Origin: Diphasiastrum complanatum
Taxonomy: Eukaryota > Streptophyta > Lycopodiopsida > Lycopodiales > Lycopodiaceae
DNA length: 64,000 nt
Reading direction: 5' to 3'
Assembly (NCBI GenBank): GCA_029204225.1
Contig: CM055096.1
Coordinates: 28,880,495 to 28,944,494, forward strand
Shown here: piece after piece, positions 53,601 to 56,600 of the stretch
Numbering within the stretch: position 1 is the first letter of the stretch
How the letters are laid out: each line of letters opens with the position of its first letter
Notes under the pieces: generated by a model
Seen by the model: the letters and a program-made list of their open reading frames with translations, nothing else
Told to the model about the DNA's origin: nothing
Database searches by the model: none
Position numbers and translations under genes: made by a program

Positions 53601-56600
53601 CTGGTCTAGTGGCATCCTGTTTTACTTGCAGGCATCAGAAATCTTTCACTCATATTTAGAAGGCAACACTGCATTAAATGAATAAGGTGCTTTCTTACAC
53701 ATAACATTTCACCTCATGCAAGTCTGTAACATGTGATTCTACATAGACAGTTGTTCTAGCCTTGATTTGTGTATGAGCACCTTAATTTCAACAGTAGCAG
53801 ATTGAACTAGGGAGCAGCAACATCTATAAGATTTTAGACACACTCTAGGCATTATACATATTTCATTAGATATTTTTAGCATTATATCTAAAAAATTCCA
53901 AAAGAAAAAAAAATGCCGATTCTTTTGGAAGGGACCTGGTTCAGAACCACAATTCATGCCTATTCATCCGATTCTGAAAAGGTCGATTTTGAACCAGGCG
54001 TGTGTGTGTGTGTGTGCACCCATTCCTATGTTTTTGATCGGAACACTCCTTTCCGTACATATACTTAACATATTTTTTCAAAAAATGTAAAAAAAAACAT
54101 TATATAGTCCTATATGTCTATGATGTGTATGTTATGTATTTTCCACTATGTTTATATCATCAATGCAGCAGATCACGATCCGCTGCATCAGCGTTTTGGA
54201 ACACTGTCCAAATCGCTAGAAGATTGCAATTTTTTGGCAAATTCCATTCTTAAGACTTCTCAGATTGCCAATATTAGAGACAAAATGGGAATACTGACAA
54301 TAACCCGTTGTTCAAGCATTGACACCCATTTAAAAAAAAAAAAAAAAAAGTTTGCATTCCTTGATCTGGGAGAAATCCCAGATCACGATACAAAGCGCAG
54401 CTGCAACTATGATTAATATGTATATGACACTGTATAGTATATATATGTTACTCTCAATCTTGTTGCAGGTTGACAGTTCAAAATGAGGTTTATGCTAGCA
54501 TACTTTTTCTGGTCAAAGGACTGGTATCTTTTTATCATATGACATTTATACATCAAAGTTGAAGTATGTTCATTTTGTATTGGCAATGTATGTTCTTCCG
54601 GCCATTAACCTGTCTAGTTTTGAACAGCCTAGGTCTGATGTCTTCACCTGCATGCATATTCATCCATACAAGTTAACCTTTACTTGTCATACTGTCTGAC
54701 GATCAAAGCTTGTTGTAAGTTTCGGTTTTACATGATGAAAGCTGCTGTTCATCCTTGTACATCTCTGGGTCTAATGATGCAGGGATTGTTCCTGTAGTAC
54801 CTGTGGAGGTTGAAATTCAATGGAAAGAGAAAGATATTGGTGTAAATTGGGTATGTGATTCAGAGCATCTAGCAGCCATCAACCTTTTCCTGACACAAAT
54901 CTTTTGAAAAGTGTCAAGTTTTAGCGTCCAGTTTTTATTTTTTAAGTCAGAATGCCCATCATCTAGATGTATTGAGACCATGTTCTTAGTTTTGCAGTTC
55001 TTGTAGGTAGAACTCTTTTTGTATGGCTTTATTTCAAATGAACATGCTTTTTAGATCGCTGTATATAGCAGCCTGCATTTCATGCTATCTGATAAAAACA
55101 TCTTAGTTTATGTTTTAGATTTGTGCATTTGTCTCACATGCGTTTTCCACTGTTCCTTACATTTCTATCTCATTCTCCTTGAACATTACATCAGGTAAGG
55201 ACTTCAGACGATTCACCCAATAGCGAATTTGAACTTGCCAGCAAGAATAAGGATGGTGCAGTTCACGGTACGTTAAAAGGGAACCTGGCAGGCTTTTTTG
55301 AACACTCTCTATCATTGCAATCTCCTTCAAGGGGACCGGTGAAGGAGACTACGTTCAATCGTGCTGAATTAGTTAGCCGCATGGCATTGAAACGGCCTAC
55401 CACATTGACAACTTCAACATCAGAGACCTTGTTGGAGAGAGAATCACATAGTAAGTGACGGGTAATTTGCCTGATGGAAAGAAGTGATCTTGATTGCTTG
55501 GTGTTTTCATCTGCAAAAAGTTGAGCCTTTGAGGTTTGCAAGCTCATTTTCTTTCCAGCTATCGTTAAGCTTTAACTCTCTACTTGGATGAAATGCACAG
55601 TTGTGCTACCACTGTTGTTGGTTCAAAGAACTTACCACCAAAATTTCTTCAAGCCAAGGTTCTTTTGTCTGCTTTTACTGTTATCTTCTGAGAATCTACA
55701 TTACAGTGTCAAACTTAAATGAACCCTAAACCATTTTAAAATGTTTTAAGTTGAATAAACGCGAAGATCAGTTTATAGCCCGCAGTGGATCAATGAATGA
55801 CTTTCTGAGCACGGGAAAGAAGGAAATCCTTTGGAAATTACAAGCTTCAGGAAGTCTTCTCTTTGCTACTAGATTTTTCTTGGTGCTCTATGATGTATGT
55901 GTCCTCCACAAATACACAAGTTGCTGTTGCTCAATAACTACAGATCAGGAAAAAAGAACCATACAGAGACAACTTTTATACCTTCAAGGTCAGAATGCCT
56001 TGAGATAGTCATTATAACCTCAAATTGGGGTGTACTTTATACAACATGAGGAGCTTATAATTCAGAATTCACATTGATAGGTTCAGGGAGCAATGTTGAG
56101 CAAAACATTGCTAGAATTGTCAGAAGTAAAGACCTCTGAATATCTGCTGACCTATTTATTATTTGAAAAATTTTGGTAGTTTTTCATTTTGACTTTGTAG
56201 GTATTCCAATCTGCCTTCAAATAGTGCAGGTTTATATCAAAACTCGATGCTTAGGTTCTGGACAGGAGACTGCGATAATTATGCCAGACAATTAGAACTT
56301 TGTGAAAGGTGTTTCAGGAAGCCTTCAAGTATCCAGAGCTCCTAAATGCTTCATCATGCCTTCAATATCTTTGGTTCTGCCTGCTTAATGTTACTCTGAT
56401 GCAGTCAGCCTAGTTATATAGTTTCCCTCATTCTCAAAGCTTTTGTGTGCTCTGTTTAATAAATACTTGGCAGCTTTCCAACCCTTGCTGATGTTTACCA
56501 CTTTTACATTGCTCATTTCACCTTTCTCCTGCATTTACATCTGTGACAAATGTATTTGTAAAATGCTTCCAATATTGTGAATGTGTTTGCTGCAGATTCC